Assembly: GCF_000485595.1 (NCBI RefSeq)
Contig: NW_014578745.1
Coordinates: forward strand, 1-56,669
DNA length: 56,669 nucleotides
DNA from: Priapulus caudatus
Lineage: Eukaryota > Priapulida > Priapulimorpha > Priapulimorphida > Priapulidae
Direction of reading: 5' to 3'
Shown here: piece by piece, positions 12,690 to 23,868 of the stretch
Numbering within the stretch: position 1 is the stretch's first letter
Layout: each line of letters opens with the position of its first letter
Notes under the pieces: generated by a model
What the model was told of the DNA's origin: nothing
Database searches by the model: none
What the model saw: the letters and a program-made list of their open reading frames with translations, nothing else
Program-made: the position numbers and the translations under genes

Positions 12690-13235
12690 TAATATTTAAA
12701 GAATTTCTTCCCCGTCGATAGGCCATTGCGTACATAAACGTTCGCTTGAATATGCTTTACTGCCAACCATTTTACTATTGGTTTTTCAAGGTTTATTTTA
12801 AGCTCAAAATCGCTTGATAAATTCCAAAATAGTTTAAGGTATTATCTAAGACTTCTCGCAGTGCCATCCAAGAGAATGGTAGTATTATCAGCAAATTTGT
12901 GAGAGAAGATAGTTCAGTTCATTTATTCTCATTCCTTTTTATTGTTATTATTTTTTAATTAGTCATACTTAAATTTCAGCACATATTATAAATAAGTATC
13001 GGTGAAATTTGCGATCCCCTTGGCGGACATCCTCTTGCAATAAGTTAAAATATGAAGAAGCAAAATCATTTAACAATTTTACACGATGAGTTTTGAATGC
13101 ATGCCCTGAAAAATGCTTATCCATTTTTGAATTTGATTAACAAAACCATAAAAAATCTAATGCCCGTGATATAAACTTCTAATCAACAGAATCAAATGCT
13201 TTTTCAAAGTCTATCTGTAGTAGCGAGACCAGGCC
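12690..13235 (-). mobile_element. L1/Tx1-like LINE reverse-transcriptase fragment
   Basis: The minus-strand reading from 13235 gives IDFEKAFDSVD (RT motif A), then a degenerate RGC-x-QGDPISP-like block, then a damaged YADD motif (read as ADNTTILLDG) near 12900. It ends with the same sequence that begins the fragment at 7280. Many single-base indels break the frame. The copy abuts a single N at 12689. Confidence 0.7.
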
Positions 13236-13850
13236 AACTGGTAATGTTACGTATATTCAATGATATCGTATATCATCTCGTATTTTCACCTATCAGCGGC
13301 TCGACTTTAACGGCTGGCCCGGTGCCAATGGCCACCTGAAACGGCGTCGGGCCACCTGAAACTGTCTGCGTGTTGCGTTGGCCCGCTGGGCCACCCAATA
13401 AAAATAAGGCCGTGGCTCGCGACCGGTTCTGGACGCAGGAGCGCTAGGCTACGCTGTCGCGGGCGTCCCGGACATCCAACTCACACAAGATCTTTGCGAC
13501 ACGTACACGCATGATACGCAAGCTGATTACGCTCTGCTGGATTGCAATGGTGTGTGTACGTGTGCGTGTGTCCATATGCGTATGCGCGTTGCTGCGGCTC
13601 GTGTGTGTGTGTGTGTGTGTCGTGTGTGGTGTACGTGCTTGGTTTTACTGGAAGCAGATTCTGAGAATATGTCAATCGCAACAAGAAACAATGGGCTTTA
13701 CTGGCCTAATCAAAAACAGTAGTGCACCTGCCAAATCATTCGCTACCCATCAGGCTGTGTTCGCCGCTTTCGTTCCCCCCAGCGCTTTCGTTGCCGGCAA
13801 TTCATTTCTCCACGAGTTCAAGACAACCTCTGAGTACATACCAGGAGTGT
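13236..13850. other. GGCCACCTGAAA motifs and GT repeat, no gene
   Basis: Two copies of GGCCACCTGAAAC lie at about 13330 and 13350, followed by GC-rich DNA and a (GT)n tract at 13550-13630. The same dodecamer reappears on the far side of the minisatellite (15780-15850). No coding sequence is supported. Confidence 0.55.
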
Positions 13851-15425
13851 ATGATAGAGAGGTGCGTGTAGGGATGATACGGCTGTGCGACAGGAAGGGT
13901 GTAGGTGGAGAGGGTGTATGGATTGATACCACTGTAGCAGACAGAGAGGGTGTTACGGGAGGGAGGGGTGTAGGGATGATACACTGTAGAGACAGGATGG
14001 GTGTAGGGGGGAGGCGGTGTAGGCCGATGATACACTGTAGAGACAGGGAGCGAGTGTAGGATGATACAAATGTAGAGACTAGAGAGGGTGTAGGGGGGAG
14101 GGGTAGGGATGACACTGTAGAGACAGAAGAGGGCTGTATAGGGGGGAGGGGTGTAGGGATTGATACACTGTATGAGACAGAGAGGGGTTGTAGCGGGCGA
14201 GGGTGTAGGGATGATACACTGTAGAGACAGGAGACGAGGTGTAGGGGAGGGGTGTAGGGATGATACACTGTAGAGACGGGAGGGTCGTAGGGGTGAGGGG
14301 TGTAGGGATGATTAAAACTGTAGAGACATGGGAGGGGTGTGCGGGAGGTGTAGGGATGAATACCGCTAGAGACAGGAGGGGTTGTTAGGGGGGAGGCGGT
14401 GTAGGGATGATGCACGGGTAGAGGACAGAGAGGGTGGTAGGGGGAGGTGCGCTTAGGATGATACACTGATTAGAGACAGGAGAGTGTGTAGGGGGGATTG
14501 GGTGTAGGATGATACGACTGTAGAGACAGGGGAGGTGTAGGGGAGTGGTGTAGGGCATGATACCTGTAGACAGGGGAGGGGTGGGGGGGAGGGTGTAGGG
14601 GGATGCATACACTGTAGAGACAGGAGGGTGTAGGATGATATTACTATAGAACAGGGTGAGGGGTGTAGGCGATGAATACACTGTTAGATACAGGAATCGG
14701 TGTATTGTAGTGGCGGAGGGGTGTGGATGATATCACTGCTAGATACAGGAATGGTGTTAGGGGGGAGGGGTGTAGGGATGATAACACTGTTAGATTACAG
14801 AGAGGGTGTAGGGGGGAGTGTAGGGATGATTACACTGTAGATACAGAGAGGGGGTGTTAGGGGGGAGGGGGTGTAGGCGATGATCACTGTAGAGACAGAG
14901 AGGTGTAGGGGGAGGGGTGTAGGATGCATACACTGTAAGACAGGGAGGGTGTAGGTGGGAGAGGTAGTAGAGAGATACACTGTAGAGACATTAGAGCGCG
15001 GTGTAGGGGTAGGGTGTAGGGGATGATTAACACTAGTAGAAGACAGAGAGGGGCTGTAGGGGGAGGGTGTCAGCGGATGAACCTGTAGGGACAGAGAGGG
15101 TGTAGGGGGGAGGGTTGAGGGATGATACACTGTAGCGACAGGGAGGAGTGTTAGGGATTTGATACACTGTAGAGCAGAGAGGGGTGTAGGCCATTGTTCG
15201 GGGGAGGGGTGTAGGGATGATACACTGTATGAACAGAGAAGGTTTGTAAGGGGGAGGGGTGTGCGGATGATACACTGCTTTAGAGACATGGAGGGTGTAG
15301 CGGGGGAGGGGTGTAGGGATGATACACTGTAGAGACAAGAGGCGGTAGGGCGGAAGTGTGTAGGGATGTGATACACTGTAGAGTACAGAGAGGGTGTTAG
15401 GGGGGAGGGTGTAGGGATGTGAAAA
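13851..15425. repeat. minisatellite, ~48-bp unit, ~33 copies
   Basis: The unit reads roughly AGAGACAGAGAGGGTGTAGG, then a G-run with a second GGGTGTAGGGATGATACACTGT segment. Consecutive units differ mainly by one- or two-base insertions and deletions, especially in G runs and TAG/TTAG steps. Minus-strand frames give a repeating Tyr-His-Pro-Tyr-Thr-Pro peptide, but the frame breaks every few units, so I do not call a protein. The purine-rich strand has many G-runs. Confidence 0.9.
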
Positions 15426-16140
15426 TAGACAGCAGCTGAGCAGACTCTGCATGCCAGGATCTGCACCCCAGGTCAGAAATGATCTGATTCAGTAGGTTCA
15501 GATGAACAGTCACACTGACATTGAATGATTGACATGGAATATTTGCAAGCGACAGTTTTGATTGACATCTTAATTGACATGAGTTCTGCTACTTAATAAA
15601 GATACTGGCAGAGGATTTTGTAAGCTTTTTAATATATTGGAAACTTATTTAACTCAGTTCAGGGTTTTGTTTCTTTTCTTTGTTGTTGTCGTAATCTAGT
15701 TAATGTTATTGCATTATTTGCCAAAAACACATTCCCATAGTTAGAATTACAAATAAATTATTTAATAAATGTAGCAACCGGGCCTACCTGAAAATCCTTT
15801 GGCCACCTGAAATCTGCATTACTTCAAGTGGCCCGGCCGGCCACCTGAAAAACAAGTTAGGGCAAGCCCTGCCTATGTACCGTCCTTTCCATAAATCTAT
15901 TTGATCACTACTGTTACATTACTCGGTAAAACACCTTTTTAATTTCTATTAGCTATCTAGTGTTGATGGCAACTTGCTAATAGGCATATATTTTAATAAT
16001 GATATAGGCCCTTTAGATAAAGTTTTTTAGATAACATCTTTCTTTTCCGCGGGCCTTAGGTAGCAAAGATGTATAATAACCTTTGTTTTTGGCTCAATGC
16101 GTAACCAGAAAAGCGAGCCAGGTACATATGCCATAATTAG
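15426..16140. other. intergenic with palindromic GGCCACCTGAAA cluster
   Basis: AT-rich DNA. At 15780-15855 there are three GGCC(A/T)ACCTGAAA elements, one arranged as an inverted pair (TTCAAGTGGCC...GGCCACCTGAA). No gene is seen. Confidence 0.5.
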
Positions 16141-17367
16141 TGATCTCTTGGAGAAAAGCATCCAAGGTGAATCAAAAAAAATTGTAAAACTGCAGGAAGC
16201 ATCTGAACAGGGACTTTTTCATTTTTTTTATTTTTTTCAACGCGTTTAGTATTTCAGTTTTTACTAGTTTACCTTCAAGTGGATTAGACTGTTCATGTGT
16301 AAAACTGGAAACTTGATAGTTTGACAGTAATTCTTTCAAACATCTGTGTGAAAGTGTGTTGTTTCTCTTTTCGAGTAAAGCTTTTCATAAAAAAATTTTG
16401 TTTCTTCAATTATATCCTTTTGTTCAGTTAAAGTAGTTCCATCTGTCTTTTTAATTTCATTTACTGATTTATTAACAAAATTTTTGGCTTCTAAGTTTAA
16501 AAAATACTGTGTTGGTTTCTCCCCATGTTCCATCCATCTAGCTCTGGATCTGATAATTATTCCCTTCACCTTATTTTTTCTTAACTTTTCCAGGTCTTTT
16601 TTAGATTTATTTAGGTCTTGTAATAGCCTTTCTTTCTCTGTACCTGAGGTCCTATATCCGTCTTATTTTCCATATCCCTTATTGAATTTGTAAGGACTTT
16701 TTCTTCTTCATCTTTTTCTTTTTGTTTTTTCGGCTATAGTAGGGGATACTAAAAAGTAGTCTAATCTAGACTGTTTAATTGGATTCGTTTTTCTCTATGT
16801 ATATCGTCTATCGCCAGGATGGGTTTCACGCCAGATATCAATAAAATCATGTTGATTCATCAAGTTTAGTACTTTTTTTTTAGCTCTGGGATTATTTATG
16901 TGTTTATAGTTGTAAGTATCTTTTATAGGATTCAAAACCAGGTTTCAATCACCACACACTATCAGATTTGGATTATCAAAATAAAAACAGAAAAAATACT
17001 GGATCGTCTTTATTTGGCCCGTATATGTTTATTAATGTGGGTTTTAGGTTATTAATTATCATAGTTAATGCTATATAGTTTCCAGTATTATCTCTCTCAA
17101 TCCTTTTAACTTCCATTTCAAAATTATTGTTTATTAAGATGGCTACTCCCATTGACTGACTATTGTAGGAATTGAAGAAGCATATGTGTATCCCAACTGT
17201 GCTTGAATAGATTTTTCTATATTTTTAGTAAAATGGACATCTTGTAAACAATATATTGAGTGTTGTTTGGTTTTTAAGTAATTTAAAACATCCCGGCATT
17301 TCTGGTTATCATTTAGACCTTGGCAGTTCATACTGCATATTCTTATTGAGTCTAGTTTACTTTCCAT
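16141..17367 (-). mobile_element. L1/Tx1-like LINE, second 5' copy with internal deletion
   Basis: 17367-17143 encodes the endonuclease N terminus (SMNCQGLND, then YCLQDVHFTKNIE). 17050-16740 repeats the TYNYKHIN and RRYTWRK-type blocks seen at 9400, and 16690-16141 repeats the linker and the RT start. Compared with the copy at 8421-9685, about 270 bp are missing where two T-rich runs (CTTTTT and TTTTTT) meet near 16725. That removes the endonuclease C terminus. The left edge ends at the same TAGTGAT(C)TCTTGGAG context as the other copy. It is inactive. Confidence 0.8.
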
Positions 17368-17984
17368 TCGGTTATAGGGGTGAAACGGCTCTGACCTAAA
17401 ACCAGGAATCCTCCCACAATAAACACACAGAGAAAAGAAAGAGCATAGGAGTACAGTGTTGCATAAGATATAATAGAGACACAGAGAAGATTATGAAGAT
17501 AGAATACACTAGAAACACACACGTAGAAGGGACACTTTACAACTGCATGGTAGCCTACTGGTGGCTGGCGGTGGGGGAACAAACCTATTAAAACTGTTAA
17601 TAGCTGCTATGTATTATTGGGCTGTAGAAATATGACTTTTTGAAACAATGTTACACTGTTTACACTGCACTGGCCAGGTAATATTGTAAGGATATCACAG
17701 GGTAACCGGTCATCCGTTCATACATGAAATACAATACCATTTGTGTTTTATGAAATAGTATATTTTGCAGTATAAATACCTCATTTTGTGAAGGGCAATA
17801 ACATATAACTAATAAATCCAGCCATCGCTCATGATAGCATTATCGCACCTGTCATTTCACGTTGACTCACCCGATGAACTCATGTTTACCTGCCATCCCG
17901 CGACCCCGGCTCGGACACGGAGCCCCAACTGCTGACTATTCTTATCAAGCAAGCAAACATCTTCTGCGTTTACGACAAAAAAAC
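17368..17984. other. dispersed repeat copy, no gene
   Basis: 17560-17720 resembles 10800-11075. 17768-17812 is inverted relative to 12348-12392. 17822-17868 resembles 22203-22245 (core TATCGCACCTGTCATT). These are probably ends of one interspersed family. A TATAAATA lies in the shared core. Confidence 0.5.
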
Positions 17985-18136
17985 GCGCGCGCGTGTGTGT
18001 GTGGAGGGGGGAGGGTACTTGAGTTTGTATGTGCGTGCGTGCGTGCATGCGTGCTGACATGCGTTCGGGCGTGCGTCAGTGTGTGCCTGTATGTGCGCGT
18101 ACGTGCAAGTGTGCGTGAGTGAGTGTTTGCGTGCGT
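17985..18136. repeat. GT/GC-rich simple repeat
   Basis: Runs of (GT)n and GTGC steps with a G-rich interruption lead directly into the trinucleotide array. Confidence 0.8.
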
Positions 18137-18317
18137 CATAGCAGTAGCAACAGCAGCAGTAGCAGCAGTAGCAGTAACAGCAGCAGTAGTAGTAGCAGCA
18201 GCAGCAGCAGCAGTAGCAGTAGCAGTAGCAGCAGCGGCAGCAGCAGGTAGCAGCAGCAATAGCAGCAGCAGCAGCAGCAGCATTATCAACAGCAGTGGCA
18301 ACAGCAGCAGCAGCAGT

Positions 18318-18348
<31 letters not shown>

Positions 18349-18481
18349 GTAGTAGTACCAGTAGCAGCAGCAGTAGCAACAACAGTAGCAACAGCAGCAG
18401 TAGCAGCAGCAGTAGCAGTAACAGCAGCAGTAGCAGTAGCAGTTGCAACAGTAACAGCAGCAGGAGGAGTAATGCAGCCGT

Positions 18482-18519
<38 letters not shown>

Positions 18520-19634
18520 TAGTAACCGCAGCAGTATCAGCAGTGGCAGCAGCAGCAGCAGCAACAGCAGTAGTAGTAGTAGTAGTAGTAGTAGCAGCAG
18601 CAGCAGTAGTAGTAACAGTAGCAGTAGTAGCAGTAGCAGCAACAGCAGTAGCAGTAGCAGCAGTAGCAGTAGCAGCAGGATCAACAGTAGCAGTAGTAGC
18701 AGTAACAACTACAGAGCACAGCTAGCAAAGTAGCAGTAGCAAGTAGCAGCTAGCAGTAGCCAGTAGCAGCAGTAGCAGCAGCAGTAACAGCAGCAGTAGC
18801 AGCAGTAGCAGCAGTAGCAGTAGCTGTAGCAGCAACAGCAGCCGTAACAACAGCAGCAGCAGTAGCAGCAGCAGCAATAGCAACAACAGCAGTAGCAGCA
18901 GCAGTAGCAGCAGTAGCAGAAGTAGCAACAGCAGCAGCACCAGCAATAGCATCTGCAGTAGCAGCAGCAGTAACAACAGCAACAGTAGCAGCAGCAGTAA
19001 CAGCAGTACCAGTAGTAGCAGCAATAGTAGCAACAGCAGGAGTAGCAGCAGCAGCAGCACTAGCAACAGTAGCAGTAGCAACAGTAGTAGTAGCAGCAGC
19101 AACGCAGCAGCAGCAGGAGTAACGGCAGCAGTAGCAGCAGCAGCAGTAACCACAGCCGTATCAGCAGTGGCAGTAGCAGTAGCAGCAACAGCAGCAGTAG
19201 CAGCAAGAGCAGCAGTAGCAGCAGCAACAGCAGCAGTAGCAGCAGCAAGAGCAGCAGTAGTAATAGTAGTAGTAGTAGTAGTTCAGTAGTAGTAGTAGTA
19301 GTTAGTAGTATAGTAAGAGTAGTAGTAAGTAGTAGCAGGCAGCAGCCCGCAGCAGTAGCAGTAGCGGGAACAACTAGCTAGCAACAGTATCAGTAGTAGC
19401 AGTAGCAGCAGTACCAACAGTAACAACAGTCAACAGTAGCAGCAGTAGCAGTAGCGGTAACAGCAGCAGCAGTAGCAACAGTAGTAGCAGTAGCAACAGT
19501 AGCAGCAGCAGTAGTAGTAGCAGTAGCAACAACAGTAGCAACAGCAGCAGTAGCAGTAGCAGCAGCAGTAACAGCAGCAGTAGCAGCAGCAGTAGTAGCA
19601 GCAGCAGCAGCAGTATTATCGACAGCAGTAGTAA

Positions 19635-19667
<33 letters not shown>

Positions 19668-20380
19668 CAGTAACAGCAGCAGTAGCCGTAGTAGCAGTAG
19701 CAGCAGTAATAGCAGTAGCAGCAGTTGCAGCAGTAGCAGCAGTAGCAGGAGCAACAGCGGATCAGTAGCAGCAGCAGCAGCAGCAGTAATAGCAGCAGCA
19801 GCAGCACCAGTAGCAGCAGCAGCAGCCGTAGCAGTAGCAGCAGCAGTAGCAGTAGCAGCAACAGCAGCAGTAGCAGCAACAGCAGCAGTAGCAGCAGCAA
19901 CAGTAGTAGTAGCGTAGTAGTAGTAGCAGCAGCTGCAGCAGCAGTAACAGCAGCAACAGTAGCAATAGCAGCAGTAGCGGTAGCAGTAACAGCAGCAGCA
20001 GTAGCAGGAACAACTAGCTGGCAACAGTATCAGTACCAGCAGTAGTAGCAGTAACAGCAGCAGCAGTAGTAGCAGTAACAGCAACAGCAGTAGCAGGAAC
20101 AACTAGCTAGCAACCTTATCAGTAGCAGCAGTAGTAGCAGTAGCAACCGTAGCCAGCAGCAGTAGTACTAGTAGCAGTAGCAGCAACAGTAGCACCAGCA
20201 GCAGTATCAGTAGCAGCAGCAGCATTAACAGCAGCAGCTGTAGCAGTAGCAGCAGCAACAATCGCAACAGCAGCAGTAGCAGCAGTAGCAGCAGCGCCAG
20301 TAGCAGTAATAGCCGCAGCAACAGCAGCAACAGTAGCAACATCAGCAGTAGCAGTAGCAGCAGTATAGCAGTGTAATGAA
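18137..20380. repeat. giant AGC/AGT (CAG-type) trinucleotide array
   Basis: About 2.2 kb of AGC and AGT triplets with scattered AAC triplets. Plus-strand frames encode poly-Ser, poly-Ala/Val or stop-rich poly-Gln, and minus-strand frames encode poly-Leu. None has flanking coding sequence, so I treat all as artefacts of composition. A marker block (AACAACTAGCTAGCAACAGT and variants) recurs at about 19370, 20010 and 20098, so part of the array grew by copying longer segments rather than by single triplets. Confidence 0.9.
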
Positions 20381-20465
20381 GCTAATATTATCATAAAAGG
20401 GAAAGTTGATTAGGAGAAAGTAATTAAGGAAATTGTAAAACTACCGACTTGCCTAAGGGATAGAA

Positions 20466-21279
20466 TGTTAGAATGTCGCGACAGGTCTCGACAGGTCTCA
20501 GAAACAATTAAGCTTAGTCGTGCGTTGGCAGGTAGTCACGTAGAACGGTCAACTTGACCATCTTAAAACTGTCCATTGAGCCCGCCGTCCAAGGGGCGTG
20601 TCGAGGCCAGTACTGACGTCAGATAGAAGCCTAATGATCTTGAAATTTAGAATATATACCGTGTTACTAGACCCAAATGTCAGTTCGAGCTTCACCGACA
20701 CATCTGGTATGTATCAATAGGTCTTATCGTTTTAGTGCTCTATCGTATTGTTGTCTCTCTCTCTCTCTTTAAACTATTTTGAGTCATTGTATTTTGTTTA
20801 CTTACGGTACTTACCTCTGTTTATCATATACATCAACTCTGTTGATTGTTCTATGAGAAACAAGTAGTACAAACATACACTCTGTATGTGCAGAGAGAGA
20901 CGGAGCACTAACTAAGATACGTAGACTATTTATACATTGTACCTATATATAACCACTGTAGCCACGCCGGTAAAGCGTGCACCGTATGCGGTTTTACCTA
21001 ACACGACGAACACCTGTATGCTTGTATTTAATTGGTGATAGGAAGAATAGATATATATATTGTTGTACGTGCACGTCTGGTCTGTCTATTATTTTATGCT
21101 AACCTCAGGGTAATTAATTCATAATTACCCGCACCAAGCAAGGACCTTTTTGGGTTAGAACACCGCATGGTATACACTATACTCACGAGCCACGATCACA
21201 CACACTCACACGCGATCACACACACACACCAGCACACCCGAGCGTACACGTATACACGGGTGGAAATCTAATCATTACA
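20466..21279 (+). repeat. candidate LTR (814 bp)
   Basis: The segment begins TGTTAGAATG and ends CATTACA, close to the TG...CA rule. It is followed after two bases by a 10-nt match to a tRNA-His primer-binding site. Near 20650 it has a TATATA element with a TCAGTT initiator-like sequence about 30 bp downstream. Only one copy is seen, with no adjacent pol, so it could be a solo LTR or a 5' LTR cut off by the trinucleotide array at 21372. Confidence 0.45.
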
Positions 21280-21281
21280 GC

Positions 21282-21291
21282 TGGTGCCGTG
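21282..21291 (+). promoter_or_regulatory. candidate tRNA-His primer-binding site
   Basis: TGGTGCCGTG matches the complement of the 3' end of metazoan tRNA-His, including CCA. The match stops after ten bases (next base G rather than A). It is placed two bases after the proposed LTR end. Confidence 0.4.
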
Positions 21292-21371
21292 GTTAAAAAA
21301 ACTTGGTAAGGCTAGCACTTAATAGATAGACTATACTAGTATACTTATAGTATGTGTATGTGTATCTTAGC

Positions 21372-21520
21372 CACGCAGCAACAGCAGCAGAAGCAATAAC
21401 AGCAGCAGTAGCAGTAGCAGTAATAGTAGTAGAAGCAGCAGCAGCAGTAGCTAGCAGAAGCAGCAGCAGCAGCAGCAGTAGCAGTAGCAGCAGTAACAGC
21501 AGCAGTAGCAGTAGCAGTAG

Positions 21521-21552
<32 letters not shown>

Positions 21553-21965
21553 CGTAGCAGCAGTAGCAGCAGCAACAGCAGCAACAGCAGCAACAGCAGC
21601 AACAGCAGCAACAGCAGCAACACCAGCAGTAGCAGTAGCAGAAGCAGCAGTAGCAGTAACAGTAGCAGTAGCAGCAGCAATAACAGCACAGTACATACAG
21701 TGAGTAGGGCAGTAGCAAGCAGCGGCAGTAGTTACAGCACAGCGCAGCATAGCAGCAACGTAGCAGCAAGCAGCAGTAACAGCAAAGCAGTAGGGCAGTA
21801 AAGCAGTACACACCAGCAGCAGCAGTTCGTAGCAGCAGCGTAGGAAGCAGGCAGCAGCCAGTAGCAGCAGAGCAGCAAGCAGTAACAGCTGCAGTAGCAG
21901 TACAGTGGCAGCAACAGTAGTCACAGCACAGCAACTGGGTACAGTAGCAGCAGCAGCAAACAGTA
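21372..21965. repeat. second AGC/AGT trinucleotide array
   Basis: About 590 bp of the same AGC/AGT/AAC triplet mix on the same strand as 18137-20380. It becomes degenerate after 21690 with frequent one-base indels. It starts 80 bp after the proposed primer-binding site. Confidence 0.88.
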
Positions 21966-22246
21966 TAATTATAGCATCAGTAGCCATATATCTCCTGTCC
22001 ATATTGTCTTCTACTCTCCTTCCTGCTTTCCGTCTCTCGCTCTCCCTCTCTCTCTCCTCTCTCATGCTCTCTCTCTCGTGATAACCCCTCCTTAAAGCGT
22101 TACGCGATCTCTCATACCAATAAGGCCCTAATACACCGAGTCACGATGTATTTCCTACTCCGCCAAATTCTTATCGAGTTGATTCTGTGAACTAAAATTC
22201 AGGCATCGCTAATGAAGCACTATCGCACCTGTCATTAACGTTAACN

Positions 22247-22283
<37 letters not shown>

Positions 22284-22285
22284 CA
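22247..22285. repeat. (GA)n microsatellite after single N
   Basis: An uninterrupted GA run begins right after the N at 22246, which suggests an assembly join within a microsatellite. Confidence 0.85.
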
Positions 22286-22358
22286 GGGAGCGAGTTTCCG
22301 CTAATAATCTGCACCGATGCAATTTATAGATGGCAGCCACTGCTACACGTTTACTCAC

Positions 22359-22530
22359 CAGCCGGTATGGTCCCGCCTGGTTGCACGCTCTGTCTGCTAA
22401 CGAGGCGGCCGTCTAGGTATACGACTATGATTCCGGAGTTGCTCCAAGTTGCGCATAGATGGCGCCACCGACCATCGACGGTGATCCTTGCGGCAGTGTT
22501 GTACGTGGTTTCGTTGAGACCGACGTGAAC
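22359..22530 (-). CDS. single exon of pentraxin/LamG-like domain gene
   Basis: The exon is bounded on the minus strand by a CTTTTCTCCTTC...CCCAG acceptor and a GTGAGT donor. It encodes about 57 residues with the landmarks DGRWRHLCATWSNSGIIVVY, LDG and GGTIPAG. The DG-W-x-HLC-x-TW block and the terminal IPAG are characteristic of pentraxin/concanavalin-type lectin domains, where the next exon normally begins LVLGQ-x-QD. Such domains are extracellular and often bind ligands in a calcium-dependent way; the calcium-site residues would be on the missing exon. Neighbouring exons are not found within several kb, so this is either an isolated exon with long introns or a stranded duplicate. The intact splice sites and frame favour a real exon. 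Confidence 0.75.
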
Positions 22531-22589
22531 CTGGGATGCCATCGAAGGAGAAAAGATGGCGATCGTTTAAAGATTTGATTCATTGATGT

Positions 22590-23428
22590 TCTATCTCTGT
22601 GTGTGTATCTCTCTCTCTCTCCTCTCGTCTCTCCTCTCTCTCTCTCTCTTCTTCTCTTGTCATTCGCTCTCATCGCCATCTTCTCTCCCTCTCTCTCTCT
22701 CTCTCGCTGTGGATCTCCTCTCTCTTCTCGTCTCTGTCCGCGCCATACTCTGCTCCTCTCCGTCTTGGATCTCGGTCTCTTCTCTCTCTCTCTCCAATCT
22801 ACTACCCATGCTTCATCTTCTCTCTCTCTCGAGTTCTTCTCTCGTCTCTCTCTTTCATTCGCAAGTGGTCGTCGGTCGAGCCCTCGATTCATCGTTCTCC
22901 CTTCTCATACTCTTCTGGCTCGTCGTTCCTCGCCTCTCTCTTACATACTCTTCTTAGTCTCTCCTGCTCTCGTCTTAAGATCGGTCTCTCAACTCACCTT
23001 GAGTGCCATCTCTCTCTTACATCTCTTTGTGCAAGTCTATCATCTCTTTCGATCTCTCGATGCTCATCAGTTCGTACCAATCAACCTCAGTTGTAACCCT
23101 CCGTTTTGTGCTTCCTTGTCTGTGTGAGATTCACTTTTGGATATCCAACCACCTCGATTTGGTATCTCCTTTCTTGTTGTTCGATTGTGTCGATTCTTTT
23201 CTCTGCATCTCCCATCCTCGTGCTATCCTTCCTCTCTCTCCTCTCTCGTCTCATTACTCTCGATCAGGTACACCACAGTCTTGCACAAATTCTTCGGCTG
23301 TTATCGTCTGCCCTACTATCTCCCTCTCTGGTCGTCTCCTAATATTCTGGTAGTTTACTCACTATTTCATCTATCTCCTTCGGTCTCTCTCCTCTCCCAT
23401 TCGCTTCTCCTCCGCCCCTCTCTCGCCG

Positions 23429-23459
<31 letters not shown>

Positions 23460-23545
23460 TCTCCTGCGCCATCTTCTCTTTTCTCCATCTCTCTGTTCCT
23501 CTCTCTCTCGCGTCCAGGTCTCTCTCCGAGTCTGGTCGTCTTGCA
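22590..23545. repeat. CT-rich low-complexity tract
   Basis: About 950 bp dominated by TCTC and CTCC runs. Open frames give Ser/Leu-rich peptides (plus) or Glu/Arg-rich peptides (minus) and are compositional. It lies directly upstream of the pentraxin-like exon on the coding strand, where it would be intronic. Confidence 0.85.
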
Positions 23546-23868
23546 TGTACTCTTTCCTCTATATCTATACTACTATACGATAATTTAATTGGATTGTAAA
23601 TTGCAATTGAAGTTAACAGTGAGTACGCATTAATTATCATTGAGCATTGATGGGATTTTATGCTTCTATGTCAAGTCTAGATCCCTACATTATTTTCAAA
23701 AATCGAGGTACGTTAAAATGGTCGCCCCAAAGAATTGGGTTTGGAGATTTTAGGGGGCTATATTTGTGCTCCGCCGAGGGCGAAATCGCCCGTCGCCCCC
23801 GGTTATTTCCGACACTGTACCACTGTGTGGTTGGACGTTTAGAGGCTGCCTGAGCAACTTCGTTCTCA
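23546..23868. other. probable retroelement 3' sequence, no gene
   Basis: Sequence downstream of the envelope-like frame on the minus strand, with a GC-rich patch (23770-23815). No domain is recognised. Confidence 0.35.

Noticed and set aside
13851-15425. CRISPR-like array
   Set aside because: Units are directly tandem with no unique spacers, and the genome is eukaryotic.
13750-15466. Long Tyr/Pro/Thr-rich minus-strand frames over the minisatellite
   Set aside because: Frame changes every few units and the same peptide appears in different frames, as expected from a noncoding tandem repeat.
18123-20102. Long poly-Ser/Ala/Val (plus) and poly-Leu (minus) frames
   Set aside because: Pure products of AGC/AGT triplets; no flanking coding sequence, start context or domain.
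22583-23583. Ser/Leu-rich plus-strand frames
   Set aside because: CT-rich composition; three overlapping frames all stay open, which indicates bias rather than coding.
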